NCBI RefSeq assembly: GCF_002223055.1
Contig: NZ_NKFL01000006.1
Coordinates: forward strand, 1,550,001 to 1,614,000
Direction of reading: 5' to 3'
DNA: 64,000 nucleotides
From: Burkholderia sp. HI2500
Lineage (GTDB): Bacteria; Pseudomonadota; Gammaproteobacteria; Burkholderiales; Burkholderiaceae
The notes below the pieces were generated by a model, which was given only the letters and a program-made list of their open reading frames with translations, did not search any database and was not told the DNA's origin. A program made the translations under genes and the position numbers. Positions 8,489-16,888 of this stretch are shown one piece after another. The stretch's first letter is position 1; each line of letters begins with the position of its first letter.

Positions 8489-9895
8489 TCAAAGCACGCG
8501 CGGCCGGATCAGTGCTTCGGGTTGCAGCGCTTCCTCGACCTGCGCGGCGGTCATCCACTCGCGCTCCAGCACGACCTCGCGGATCGACTTGCCGGTCGCG
8601 TGCGCTTCGGCCGCCACGGCGGTCGCGCGCTTGTAGCCGATGTACGGGTTCAGCGCGGTCGCGAGCGCGACCGAGCGCTCCATCGTTTCGCGCAGCCGTT
8701 CGGGGTTCGCGGTGATCCCGCTCACGCACCGCTGCGCGAGCGTCGTGCAGGCGGCCGTCAGGTGGCTGAAGCTGCGGAACAGCGCGCTGGCGATCACCGG
8801 CTCGAACGCGTTCAACTGAAGCTGTCCGGCCTCGGCCGCGAAGGTCACGGTCAGGTCGTTGCCGAACACCTCGAAGGCAACCTGGTTGACGACTTCCGGG
8901 ATCACCGGATTGACCTTGCCGGGCATGATCGACGAGCCGGCCTGCACGGGCGGCAGGTTGATCTCGCCGAACCCCGCGCGCGGGCCGCTCGACAGCAGCC
9001 GCAGGTCGTTGCAGATCTTCGACAGCTTCACGGCGATCCGCTTGAGCACGCCCGACACCTGCACGAACGCGCCGCAATCCTGGGTCGCTTCGATCAGGTT
9101 CGGCGCGGTGCTCAGGTCGAGCCCGGTAATGCGCCGCAGCGCCGCGAGCGCCTTCTCCGCGTACTGCGGATGCGCGGTGATCCCCGTGCCGATCGCGGTC
9201 GCGCCGAGGTTGATCTCGCGAATCAGCCAGCCGGCTTCCTGCAGGCGCGCGATGTCTTCCGTCAGCATCACCGCGTAGGTCGAGAATTCCTGGCCGAGCG
9301 TCATCGGCACCGCGTCCTGCAGCTGCGTGCGGCCGAGCTTCAGCAAGCCGGCGAACGCGTCGGCCCGCTCCGCGAACGCATCGCGCAGGCGCGCCATCGC
9401 TTCGAGCAGGTGCTCGACCGCGAAGCAGGTCGCCACGCGAATCGCGGTCGGATAGACGTCGTTGGTGCTCTGCGCGAGGTTCACGTGCTCGTTCGGATGC
9501 AGGTATTCGTACTGCCCGCGCGCGTGCCCCATGAGTTCGAGCGCGCGGTTGCAGATCACCTCGTTCGCGTTCATGTTGGTCGACGTGCCGGCCCCGCCCT
9601 GGATGATGTCGACGACGAACTGGTCGTGCAGGCGCCCTTCGCGGATCTCGACGCACGCGGCGGCGATCGCATCGCGGTACGGCCGCGGCAGCAGCCCGAG
9701 CTCGCAGTTCGCGTCGGCCGCGGCCTCCTTCACCGCGGCGAGCGCCATCACGAAGTAAGGCAGCGACGCGATGGTGCGGCCCGAAATGTCGAAATTCTCC
9801 TTCGCGCGCAGCGTATGGACGCCGTAGTAGGCCTCATTCGGGATGCTTCGCTTACCTAAAAGATCCGCTTCGACGCGGAAGCCGTTTTCTGTCAT
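8489..9895 (-). CDS. aspA: Aspartate ammonia-lyase (aspartase)
   Basis: The 468-residue length fits aspartase exactly. It starts MTENGFRVEADLLGKRSIPNEAYYGVHTLRA with a strong AGGAGGGG ribosome site upstream. The fumarase/aspartase superfamily signature GSSIMPGKVNP, the flexible loop bearing the catalytic Ser, is present, as are QGGAGTSTNMNANEV and QSTNDVYPTA. The enzyme deaminates L-aspartate to fumarate and ammonia in the cytoplasm. With the asparaginase and permease it completes asparagine import, hydrolysis to aspartate, and conversion to fumarate. The LysR gene is divergently transcribed across 142 bp and is the likely regulator. Confidence 0.95.
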   Translation of the reverse strand: MTENGFRVEADLLGKRSIPNEAYYGVHTLRAKENFDISGRTIASLPYFVMALAAVKEAAADANCELGLLPRPYRDAIAAACVEIREGRLHDQFVVDIIQGGAGTSTNMNANEVICNRALELMGHARGQYEYLHPNEHVNLAQSTNDVYPTAIRVATCFAVEHLLEAMARLRDAFAERADAFAGLLKLGRTQLQDAVPMTLGQEFSTYAVMLTEDIARLQEAGWLIREINLGATAIGTGITAHPQYAEKALAALRRITGLDLSTAPNLIEATQDCGAFVQVSGVLKRIAVKLSKICNDLRLLSSGPRAGFGEINLPPVQAGSSIMPGKVNPVIPEVVNQVAFEVFGNDLTVTFAAEAGQLQLNAFEPVIASALFRSFSHLTAACTTLAQRCVSGITANPERLRETMERSVALATALNPYIGYKRATAVAAEAHATGKSIREVVLEREWMTAAQVEEALQPEALIRPRVL

Positions 9896-10037
9896 CGTGC
9901 CCCTCCTGGATGTCTCGTGCCGCTCGTCGTGCGCCGCTTCCCGACGCGACGGGTTCGCATTCTATGCCTTTGCAAAAACAAGCTCACTTCTGTATTATCG
10001 AAAGCGGTTTTGCGTGGCACGCAACAATGAGAATCGG

Positions 10038-11012
10038 ATGAAAAAAGGCGCGAGGGAAACCGGCATCGACCACATGGGCGCGATGCGCGCGTTCGTCAGG
10101 GTGGTCGAAACGGGGAGTTTTTCGGCGGTCGCCAAGGAGATGCACGTGTCGACGTCCACCGTCGCACGCAAGGTCACGGCCATCGAGGAGGCGCTCGGCG
10201 TCGCGCTGCTGCACCGCTCCACGCATAGCGTGACGCTCACCGAAGCCGGCCACATCTACCTGGAACGCGCCGTCACGCTGATCGCCGATCTCGACGACAC
10301 CTTGCGCGTGGTCGCCGAGCTGAATGCGCAGCCGAGCGGCCCGCTGAAGCTCACCGCGCCGGTGGCGTTCGGCCGCCGCCATCTCGCACCGCTGGTCGCG
10401 CCGTTCCTCGCGCGCTACCCGACGATCCAGCTCGACGTGCGGCTCACCGACAACCACAACGACCTCGTGGCCGGCGGCTTCGATCTCGACATTCACGAAG
10501 GCGAGAACTACCTGGACAACCTCGTCGTCCACCGCCTGTCGCGCAACGACAGCATCCTGTGCGCGACGCCCGGCTATCTCGACCGCTGCGGGCGCCCGGC
10601 CACGCCCGACGACCTCAAGCAACACAACTGCCTGCGCTACGTGCATCCGGAAGGCGATCCGCGCTGGGATCTCGTGAACGGCGACGCGCATCACAGCGTG
10701 CTGCCGGCCGGCAACCTCGTCACCGACCATTCGGAGCTGCTGCTCGAAGCGACCTGCGCGGGGCTCGGCATCGCGGAGTTCGAGATCTGGCTGGTGCGCG
10801 ACCTGCTCGCGAGCGGGCGGCTCGAAGCCGTGCTGCCGCGCTACCGGCTGCAGAACCGGCTGACCGGCGAATACATCTACATCGCGTATCTGGCGAACCG
10901 GCGCAGCTCGGCGAAGCTGCGCGTGCTGAAGGACTTTCTCGCGGAACACCTCGCGCATATCGGCGAGTTGTCGGCGCTGGAGCTGACGAAGATTCGCGGC
11001 GCGAGCGTGTAG
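10038..11012 (+). CDS. LysR-family regulator of the aspartate/asparagine locus
   Basis: The 324-residue protein starts at the ATG at 10038 (MKKGARETGIDHMGAMRAF); an ATG at 10074 is a possible alternative. The winged helix is at the N-terminus (FVRVVETGSFSAVAKEMHVSTSTVARKVTAIEEALGV), with the effector-binding LysR substrate domain behind it (GPLKLTAPVAFGRRHLAPLVAPFLARYP). It sits divergent to aspA and convergent with the asparaginase gene, so it probably activates or represses aspA-ansP in response to aspartate or asparagine. The HTH sequence with TSTVARKVTAIEEALG is of the CrgA/DsdC-like type. The inducer is inferred from neighbours only. Confidence 0.85.
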   Translation: MKKGARETGIDHMGAMRAFVRVVETGSFSAVAKEMHVSTSTVARKVTAIEEALGVALLHRSTHSVTLTEAGHIYLERAVTLIADLDDTLRVVAELNAQPSGPLKLTAPVAFGRRHLAPLVAPFLARYPTIQLDVRLTDNHNDLVAGGFDLDIHEGENYLDNLVVHRLSRNDSILCATPGYLDRCGRPATPDDLKQHNCLRYVHPEGDPRWDLVNGDAHHSVLPAGNLVTDHSELLLEATCAGLGIAEFEIWLVRDLLASGRLEAVLPRYRLQNRLTGEYIYIAYLANRRSSAKLRVLKDFLAEHLAHIGELSALELTKIRGASV

Positions 11013-11100
11013 CGCACGCGCCCTGGGTCGGGTTCGCGCCGCTGCGCACGGCCCGCGTCGCGGACCACCGGCAGCAGCGCATCCGCGCCGTTCAGGCCGA

Positions 11101-12165
11101 TCAAGCCGCCTGCAATTCGAACGGGAACGTGGCGTGCCCGATCTCGACACCCTGCGTGTTGAGCATCCGCGGCCGATGGAAGCCGGCCAGCGGCGCGCGC
11201 TGCTCGGCCGTGCCGATCTGCAGCCGCTCGAGCAGCTCGCTGACGACCATGTAGAGCACGTCGAGATTGCCGTCCTCGATCTTCACCGAGATGCCGAGCG
11301 CGCCATCGGCGCCCAGCGCCCGCGTGCGCTCGGACGCCCGCACGCCGATCCCGTAGCACGCATCGGCGCCGAGCTTTCCGACCACCTGCCCGCCGAACGC
11401 GTTCATCAGCACCGTGCAATAGCGCCCTTCGCCGGCAACCAGCTCCGGATACGCGGTCATCGCATGATGAATGCGCGCCAGCGCGCGGACGCGATCGGAG
11501 ATGGCGTCACCGCCCGCTTCCACCGTATCCGCCCCGTCGGCCAGCGATGCGTAAAGCCGCGCGAGCCGGTCCAGCGAAAACGCCGGTGTCGGCAGGTTGC
11601 ACCCGTCGATGCCCCACTCGACCTCGTCGTCGCGCAGCCCGCACGCGTCGGCCACCACATGCTTCACGCGCACCTGCATCGGATGCTCGGGGAGATGGTA
11701 ATCGGCGATCGCGGCGCCGATCGCCTGCGCGCCGGCCAGCATCCCGACGTGCTTGCCCGAGCAGTTGCTGCACACGCCGGTCGGCGTGTAGTCGCGCTTG
11801 ATCCACGCGCGGTACACCGCGTCCGACAACGGCGGATGGCCGCCGCAACGCAAGTCCGATTCGTGCGCGGCGACCTTGGCGAGCATCGCGCGCGTGCGTT
11901 CGATGTGCCGGTCCTCGCTGCTGTGCGATGCGCACATCAGCGCGATGTCCGCATCGTCGAAGCCGAAGCGCTCGGGCGCGCCCGTCTCGAGCACCGACAG
12001 CGCCTGCGCCGGCTTGGCCGCCGAGCGCGCGAGCGTCATCCGGAACGGATCGCCGAACCGGGCCAGCAGCCGGCCGCGTGCATCGACCACCGCCACATGG
12101 GCGACGTGCGTGTTCTCGATCGCATCGCCTCGGTACGTGACGACTGCTGCGCGTTGGGTGTCCAT
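11101..12165 (-). CDS. L-asparaginase, Rhizobium etli type II family
   Basis: This 354-residue protein belongs to the small asparaginase family typified by the inducible R. etli enzyme (PF06089 from memory), unrelated to AnsA/AnsB of enterobacteria. Recognisable blocks are SAAKPAQALSVLETGAPERFGF, ALMCASHSSEDRH, TGVCSNCSGKHVGML with its conserved Cys and Ser-Gly-Lys, and WGIDGCNLPTPAF. The start at 12165 was chosen over a 57-residue low-complexity upstream extension. It hydrolyses asparagine to aspartate and ammonia, feeding the aspartase gene 1.2 kb away. It is convergent with the LysR gene and divergent from the TonB receptor. Confidence 0.9.
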   Translation of the reverse strand: MDTQRAAVVTYRGDAIENTHVAHVAVVDARGRLLARFGDPFRMTLARSAAKPAQALSVLETGAPERFGFDDADIALMCASHSSEDRHIERTRAMLAKVAAHESDLRCGGHPPLSDAVYRAWIKRDYTPTGVCSNCSGKHVGMLAGAQAIGAAIADYHLPEHPMQVRVKHVVADACGLRDDEVEWGIDGCNLPTPAFSLDRLARLYASLADGADTVEAGGDAISDRVRALARIHHAMTAYPELVAGEGRYCTVLMNAFGGQVVGKLGADACYGIGVRASERTRALGADGALGISVKIEDGNLDVLYMVVSELLERLQIGTAEQRAPLAGFHRPRMLNTQGVEIGHATFPFELQAA

Positions 12166-12318
12166 CTTGTGTTGTCTCCATGCTCGGGGCCAGCTTGCCG
12201 GGGCCCGTCCAACCGGTACGGCAGTGTATCGAGTCGTCGCCGCCGCGCACGGCCGGGTGATGGAAAGTGGTGTTGCACGCCACGCAAAGGCAATCCGCCC
12301 CCCACGAAAGCCTGACCA

Positions 12319-12359
12319 AATTAGTACAAAAACCATTCGATCGTTTACAGAATTAGTAC
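12319..12359. promoter_or_regulatory. AATTAGTAC direct repeats, candidate operator
   Basis: AATTAGTAC occurs at 12319-12327 and 12351-12359, 32 bp apart (three helical turns), inside the AT-rich part of the region between the divergent asparaginase and receptor genes. Helical phasing of two identical 9-mers suggests binding of a regulator on one DNA face. Confidence 0.4.
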
Positions 12360-12385
12360 CAATCCGTACAATTGCGACCGCAAAC

Positions 12386-12404
12386 GCGAATCATACGCAT
12401 TTAC
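12386..12404 (+). promoter_or_regulatory. Fur-box-like site upstream of the siderophore receptor
   Basis: GCGAATCATACGCATTTAC matches the classic 19-bp Fur consensus at 12 of 19 positions by eye. It lies about 85 bp before the likely start codon of the receptor gene, where iron-responsive repression would be expected. Confidence 0.4.
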
Positions 12405-12487
12405 ATTGACGTTTTCCGATGTTCCGTGCGGCCTGCCCGGCATCGAGAAGACGCACCTGCTCACCGAACCTTCTGCTGCCTCTCGAT

Positions 12488-14731
12488 ATGCCCGCCCAGT
12501 TCAAGACGAGGCCTCGCGCCCTCGTGTCGGCGCTGACCTGCTCCGCGTTCCTGACCCCGCTGCTCGCTTCCGCCGAAACCGCCCCTGCTCCCGCACCCGC
12601 CGCCGGCCAGCCGGCCCCGTCCGCCGACGTGCAGGCGACGCTGCCGACGATCCACGTCCAGTCGACCGCGCCGTCGGACATGCAGGTGAAGCGTTCGCCG
12701 TCGTACAAGTTCACCGCGCCGCTGCTCGACACGCCGCGCTCGGTCACGGTGATCCCCGAGCAACTGATCAAGGAAAAGAACGTCACGTCGTTCGCGGACG
12801 CGCTGCGCTCGGTGCCGGGCATCACGTTCCTCGGCGGCGATGCGGCCGCGAACCCGTCGGCCGATCGCCCGGTGATCCGCGGCTTCGAATCGCGCAACTC
12901 GATCTTCGTCGACGGGATGCGCGACTCGGGGTTGCAGAACCGCGAAACGTTCGCGGTCGAGCAGATCAGCGTGATCAAGGGCCCGGATTCGGTCTACGCG
13001 GGCCGCGGCTCGGTGGGCGGCAGTATCGACATCGTCACGAAGACGCCGAAGAACGACAACTTCATCAACAGCAGCATCGGCTTCGGCACCGACGGCTACA
13101 AGCGCGCGACGGTCGACGCGAACCACAAGATCAACGACACGACGGCCGTGCGCCTGAACGTGATGGGTCACGACGCGAACCAGGCCGGCCGCAACGACGT
13201 GTACAACAAGCGCTGGGGCGTCGCGCCGTCGATCGTGTTCGGGCTGAATACGCCGACCACGGTCACGGTCAGCTACTACCACATGAACTCGTACGACATG
13301 CCGGACTTCAGCGTGCCGTTCCGCGCGTCGGGCGGCACGCCGGTGCCGACCGATCGCGGGCAGTTCTTCGGGCTGAACACGCGCGACTACCGCTACGGGC
13401 AGACCGACACCGCCCAGGTGCGCGTCGAGCACAAGCTCAACGACGACTGGAAGCTGAAGAACACGACGATGTTCGGCCGCTCGACGCTCGATTACGTGGC
13501 GACGAACCCGCAGATCTCAACCAAGTACCCCGACCGACTCGGCATGCAGGCAAAGAGCGGCAAGTACGCGACCAACGGTGTCGCCAACCAGACCGAGATT
13601 ACCGGCCGAGCAAATCTGTTCGGCATGCAGCACACGATGACCGCTGGTGTGGAGTTCAGTCAGGAGCAGAACCGCTACGAGGGGTATCTCGTCTCGGACG
13701 CTTCAGGCACGAACCTCCGCTCGGGAGACATCTGCGTCACATCGCCAGCGTTCTGTGCACCAATCTCTGGCGGATGGAATCCAAACATGCCGTGGACCGG
13801 CAATATCGTGCTGAATGGAGACAAGGGCTTCCCCGGCGCGACGACGAACACCCGTACGACCACCGCGTCAGCGTACATCTTCGACACGGTGAAACTGACC
13901 GAACAATGGTTGTTCAATGCAGGTTTGCGCTTCGACCGCTACGATACGACGGCCAAACAGGCCGGCGTCGCCGACCTGTCAAACACGTCAAATCTGTTCA
14001 GTTACCAGTTTGGTCTCGTGTACAAACCCGTCCGCAATGTCAGCCTCTACGCATCCTATGGCACGTCGTCGAACCCACCCGGTTCGAACGGTGGCCTTGG
14101 CGGCGGAACTGATCAGCTCACGGCAAACACGCTGAACCTGTCGCCGGAACGCACGCGAAACATCGAAATCGGAGCGAAGTGGGACGTGCTGGATGAGCAA
14201 CTTTCGTTGACCTCTGCACTCTTTGACACCGAGAAAACCAACGCTCAAGTCCCCGATGGGCTCGGTCGCCAGGTTAATGCCGGCAAACAGCGTGTTCGCG
14301 GCGCGGAATTCGGCTTCGCGGGCAACTTGACGCCGAAGTGGCACGTGTTCGGCGGCTACTCGTACCTGAACGCGATCACGACCGACGCCGGCCCCGGCAG
14401 CCCGGGCGCATCGGGCCTGCCGATGGTGATGGTGCCGAAGCACAACTTCACGCTGTGGACGAGCTACGATGTGATGCCGAAGCTCACGCTCGGCGCGGGT
14501 GCGACGGTGATGAGCCAGACCTATGCGTCGGTATCGGCGACGACGAAGAAATGGACGCCCGGCTACGCACGCTTCGACGCGGCTGCGACGTGGCGCGTGA
14601 ACAAGACGATGGACGTGCAGCTCAACGTGCAGAACCTGTTCGACAAGAAGTATTACGCGAGCGCGTATCCGATCTACGCGACGTGGGCGCCGGGCCGTTC
14701 GGCGATGGTCACGCTCAACTTCTATCAGTAA
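12488..14731 (+). CDS. TonB-dependent siderophore receptor (catecholate/Fiu-like)
   Basis: The 747-residue protein starts best at the ATG at 12488, giving a proper signal peptide (MPAQFKTRPRALVSALTCSAF...LLASAET); an upstream ATG at 12419 adds 23 residues. The plug domain follows (DTPRSVTVIPEQLIKEKN, ADALRSVPGITFLGG, RPVIRGFESRNSIFVDGMRD), then the 22-strand barrel, ending in the receptor signature NLFDKKYYASAY...GRSAMVTLNFYQ. It would take ferric siderophores through the outer membrane using TonB energy. Codon use and GC content fall sharply between about 13,515 and 14,335 (residues about 343-616, barrel and loops), suggesting that segment was exchanged by recombination. A Fur-like site precedes it. 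Confidence 0.92.
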   Translation: MPAQFKTRPRALVSALTCSAFLTPLLASAETAPAPAPAAGQPAPSADVQATLPTIHVQSTAPSDMQVKRSPSYKFTAPLLDTPRSVTVIPEQLIKEKNVTSFADALRSVPGITFLGGDAAANPSADRPVIRGFESRNSIFVDGMRDSGLQNRETFAVEQISVIKGPDSVYAGRGSVGGSIDIVTKTPKNDNFINSSIGFGTDGYKRATVDANHKINDTTAVRLNVMGHDANQAGRNDVYNKRWGVAPSIVFGLNTPTTVTVSYYHMNSYDMPDFSVPFRASGGTPVPTDRGQFFGLNTRDYRYGQTDTAQVRVEHKLNDDWKLKNTTMFGRSTLDYVATNPQISTKYPDRLGMQAKSGKYATNGVANQTEITGRANLFGMQHTMTAGVEFSQEQNRYEGYLVSDASGTNLRSGDICVTSPAFCAPISGGWNPNMPWTGNIVLNGDKGFPGATTNTRTTTASAYIFDTVKLTEQWLFNAGLRFDRYDTTAKQAGVADLSNTSNLFSYQFGLVYKPVRNVSLYASYGTSSNPPGSNGGLGGGTDQLTANTLNLSPERTRNIEIGAKWDVLDEQLSLTSALFDTEKTNAQVPDGLGRQVNAGKQRVRGAEFGFAGNLTPKWHVFGGYSYLNAITTDAGPGSPGASGLPMVMVPKHNFTLWTSYDVMPKLTLGAGATVMSQTYASVSATTKKWTPGYARFDAAATWRVNKTMDVQLNVQNLFDKKYYASAYPIYATWAPGRSAMVTLNFYQ

Positions 14732-14739
14732 CGCGGTTG

Positions 14740-14774
14740 GCGGCGGGCGGGCGCGATGCGCCCTTCCCCGCCGC
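14740..14774. terminator. Bidirectional terminator-like inverted repeat
   Basis: An imperfect GC-rich inverted repeat (GCGGCGGGCGGGCGC against GCGCCC...CCCCGCCGC) fills the short gap between the convergent receptor and aldehyde dehydrogenase genes. The location suits a terminator serving both strands, though there is no T-run. Confidence 0.45.
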
Positions 14775-14776
14775 GC

Positions 14777-16231
14777 TCACCACGGCAGCGAATACGTCTT
14801 CACGTTCGTGAAGCTCTTCATCGCTTCCTGCACGCCTTCCTTGTAGCCCAGCCCCGAATCCTTCAGGCCGCCGAACGGCGTCACTTCGAGCCGGTAGCCC
14901 GGCACGTCACGCACGTTCACGCTGCCGACTTCCAGCTCGGTGATGAAGCGCGTGATGTGGTCGAAGCGGTTCGTGCAGACCGACGACGACAGCGCATAGT
15001 CGGTGCTGTTCGACATCCGGATCGCGTCGTCGATGTCGCGAAAGCGCATGATCGGCGACACGGGGCCGAAGGTTTCGTACTTCACGAGCGGCATGTCGGG
15101 CGTCACGCGATCGATCACCGTCGGCGAATACAGCGCGCCGTTGCGCACGTTGCCGACCAGCAGCCGCGCACCGCGTGCGATTGCGTCATTCACCTGCTGC
15201 TCGCAGAACTTCGCGGCCGCTTCGTCGATCACCGTGCCCATGTCGACCGACGGATCGGCCGGATTGCCGTACGACCACGCACGCGTTTTCTCGACCACCA
15301 GCTCCGTGAAGCGATCGGCCACCGACTCGTGCACGAGCATCCGCTTGATCGCCGTGCAGCGCTGCCCCGAGTTTTTATATGAACCCGACACCGCGAGCGT
15401 GCTCGCTTCGTCGAGATCGGCGTCTTCCATCACGATGATCGGATCGTTGCCGCCGAGTTCGAGCACCGCGCGGCGGTAGCCCATCCGCGACGCGATCGAT
15501 TTGCCGATCGACACACCGCCCGTGAACGTAATGAGGTCGATCGCCGGGTTCGTGATCAGCTCGTCGGCAATCTCCTTCGGGTCGCCGGTGAGCACTTGCA
15601 GCATCTGCGGCGGCAACCCGGCTTCATACAGGATGTCCGCGAACAGGTAGCACGACAGCGGCACCTTCTCCGACGGCTTCACGACGATCCGGTTGTTGGT
15701 CGCCACCGACGGCACGATCTTGTGCGCGACCTGGTTCATCGGATGATTGAACGGCGTGATCGCGGAAATCACGCCGAGCAGCGGATCGCGCTGCGTGTAC
15801 ACGCGGCGCTTCTTGCCGTGCGGGGTCAGGTCGCACGAGAAGATCTGCCCGTCGTCCTTCAGCACTTCACCCGCGCCGAACGTCAGCACGTCGGCCACGC
15901 GGCCGGCTTCGTACGTCGAATCCTTGATGCACAGACCAGACTCGGCCGTGATCAGCGCTGCAATCTCGGCGGTGCGCGAACGCACGATGTCGGCCGCGCG
16001 GCGCAGGATCGCCGCTCGATCGTAACGTGTGAGCGTCGGCCGGTAAGCGCGTGCGACCGCGAAGGCACGCCGCACGTCGTCCAGCGTCGCCTTCGGCACG
16101 GTGCCGACGAGCTCGCCGTCGTACGGGTTGCGCACGTCGATGACCGCGTCGCGCCACACGCGCTGCCCGTCGATGCGCAGCGCTTCGTGCCGCACGTCGG
16201 ATGCGGGAATCGGCTTCAGGACCGTGCTCAT
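14777..16231 (-). CDS. phnY: Phosphonoacetaldehyde-dehydrogenase-like ALDH
   Basis: The 484-residue ALDH starts at the ATG at 16231 behind a GGAGA ribosome site. It shows TPFNHPMNQVAHKI, KPSEKVPLS, LELGGNDPIIV (general-base Glu), and the nucleophile Cys in SGQRCTAIKR. From memory it is closest to PhnY, which oxidises phosphonoacetaldehyde to phosphonoacetate with NAD+. No other phosphonate genes (PhnW, PhnA, PhnX) are in the window, whereas sulfoacetaldehyde genes are, so the chemically similar sulfoacetaldehyde is a plausible alternative substrate (SafD-like role). A GNAT gene lies 44 bp upstream in the same direction and a MocR regulator is divergent. Confidence 0.7.
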   Translation of the reverse strand: MSTVLKPIPASDVRHEALRIDGQRVWRDAVIDVRNPYDGELVGTVPKATLDDVRRAFAVARAYRPTLTRYDRAAILRRAADIVRSRTAEIAALITAESGLCIKDSTYEAGRVADVLTFGAGEVLKDDGQIFSCDLTPHGKKRRVYTQRDPLLGVISAITPFNHPMNQVAHKIVPSVATNNRIVVKPSEKVPLSCYLFADILYEAGLPPQMLQVLTGDPKEIADELITNPAIDLITFTGGVSIGKSIASRMGYRRAVLELGGNDPIIVMEDADLDEASTLAVSGSYKNSGQRCTAIKRMLVHESVADRFTELVVEKTRAWSYGNPADPSVDMGTVIDEAAAKFCEQQVNDAIARGARLLVGNVRNGALYSPTVIDRVTPDMPLVKYETFGPVSPIMRFRDIDDAIRMSNSTDYALSSSVCTNRFDHITRFITELEVGSVNVRDVPGYRLEVTPFGGLKDSGLGYKEGVQEAMKSFTNVKTYSLPW

Positions 16232-16275
16232 GTCGTCTCCGTCTTGGTGCAGCGTGATCTTGGTCACGCTGTCGG

Positions 16276-16617
16276 TTAGCGCACCACCACCAGCCCTTCG
16301 TATTCGAGGCAGCGGCACAGCGTCGCCCAGGCCGGCGTATCGGGCCATTCACGCGCGCGGGCATCGATGCGGATCGGCCGCCCGAATTCGCGCGACGCGC
16401 ACGCCAGCAGCGTGTGCGCGATGCCGCTGCGCCGATACGCGGGTTCGACGTACAGCCGCGTGAGCGACGGCGATCGCACGGCACCGCCACTGTGGTCGTC
16501 GATATCGAGTTCGCCGATCGCCTCGTCGTCGCGATACGCGACCGCCGTCGCGCGTGCGTCGTCGAACACGATGCGGATCACGCGCTCGCAGCGATCCCTG
16601 AACACGACGACGTGCAT
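16276..16617 (-). CDS. Small GNAT-family acetyltransferase
   Basis: This 113-residue protein has the core GNAT pattern: SLTRLYVEPAYRRSGIAHTLLACA, in which RRSGIA is the acetyl-CoA pyrophosphate-binding loop. ARATAVAYRDDEAIGELDI forms the preceding strands. It is shorter than most GNAT enzymes (about 140-180 residues). The start is supported by AGGAGAGG upstream. It is read just upstream of the phnY-like gene in the same direction, so the pair may form one operon. The acetyl acceptor is unknown; an aminoalkylphosphonate or amine is conceivable by context only. Confidence 0.75.
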   Translation of the reverse strand: MHVVVFRDRCERVIRIVFDDARATAVAYRDDEAIGELDIDDHSGGAVRSPSLTRLYVEPAYRRSGIAHTLLACASREFGRPIRIDARAREWPDTPAWATLCRCLEYEGLVVVR

Positions 16618-16753
16618 GGCGCGCCTCTCCTTGGCAACACGTTGCAGGCGAACGCGATGCGCGCACGCCTCCCTGCGCCCGCGAACCGGGGACTAATCCG
16701 GATCGTCCAGCGGCGACGGTTTGAGTATCGTCTTGCCACGTCGGCGCGCAGTA

Positions 16754-16767
16754 GTGCCAGACGGCAC
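16754..16767 (+). promoter_or_regulatory. GTGCC-N4-GGCAC palindrome upstream of the MocR gene
   Basis: A perfect 5-4-5 palindrome sits about 120 bp before the MocR start codon, in the gap shared with the divergent GNAT/phnY genes. It could be the binding site of the MocR protein. Only one copy is seen. Confidence 0.3.
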
Positions 16768-16888
16768 CTTTCATTGAGTCCACATCCGCGGCGCGGCGCG
16801 CGTATTCTCGCGACATCGCGCCCCTCGCGGGCCGCACGCACGCCACGCGCACCGCCTCGCGTTTCCCGTACCGATCACAGGAGGAAGC

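Larger units (their letters stand above)
12166..12487. other. Divergent intergenic region, asparaginase / TonB receptor
   Basis: No gene is supported here. The right half is markedly AT-rich and holds the direct repeat and Fur-like site listed separately, so it is the shared promoter region of two divergent genes. The left part upstream of the asparaginase start is GC-rich without clear signals. Confidence 0.6.

Noticed and set aside
7499..9859. 786-residue open frame on the + strand
   Set aside because: It is the antisense shadow of ansP and aspA, rich in Arg, His and Ala; the minus-strand genes have strong family signatures and ribosome sites.
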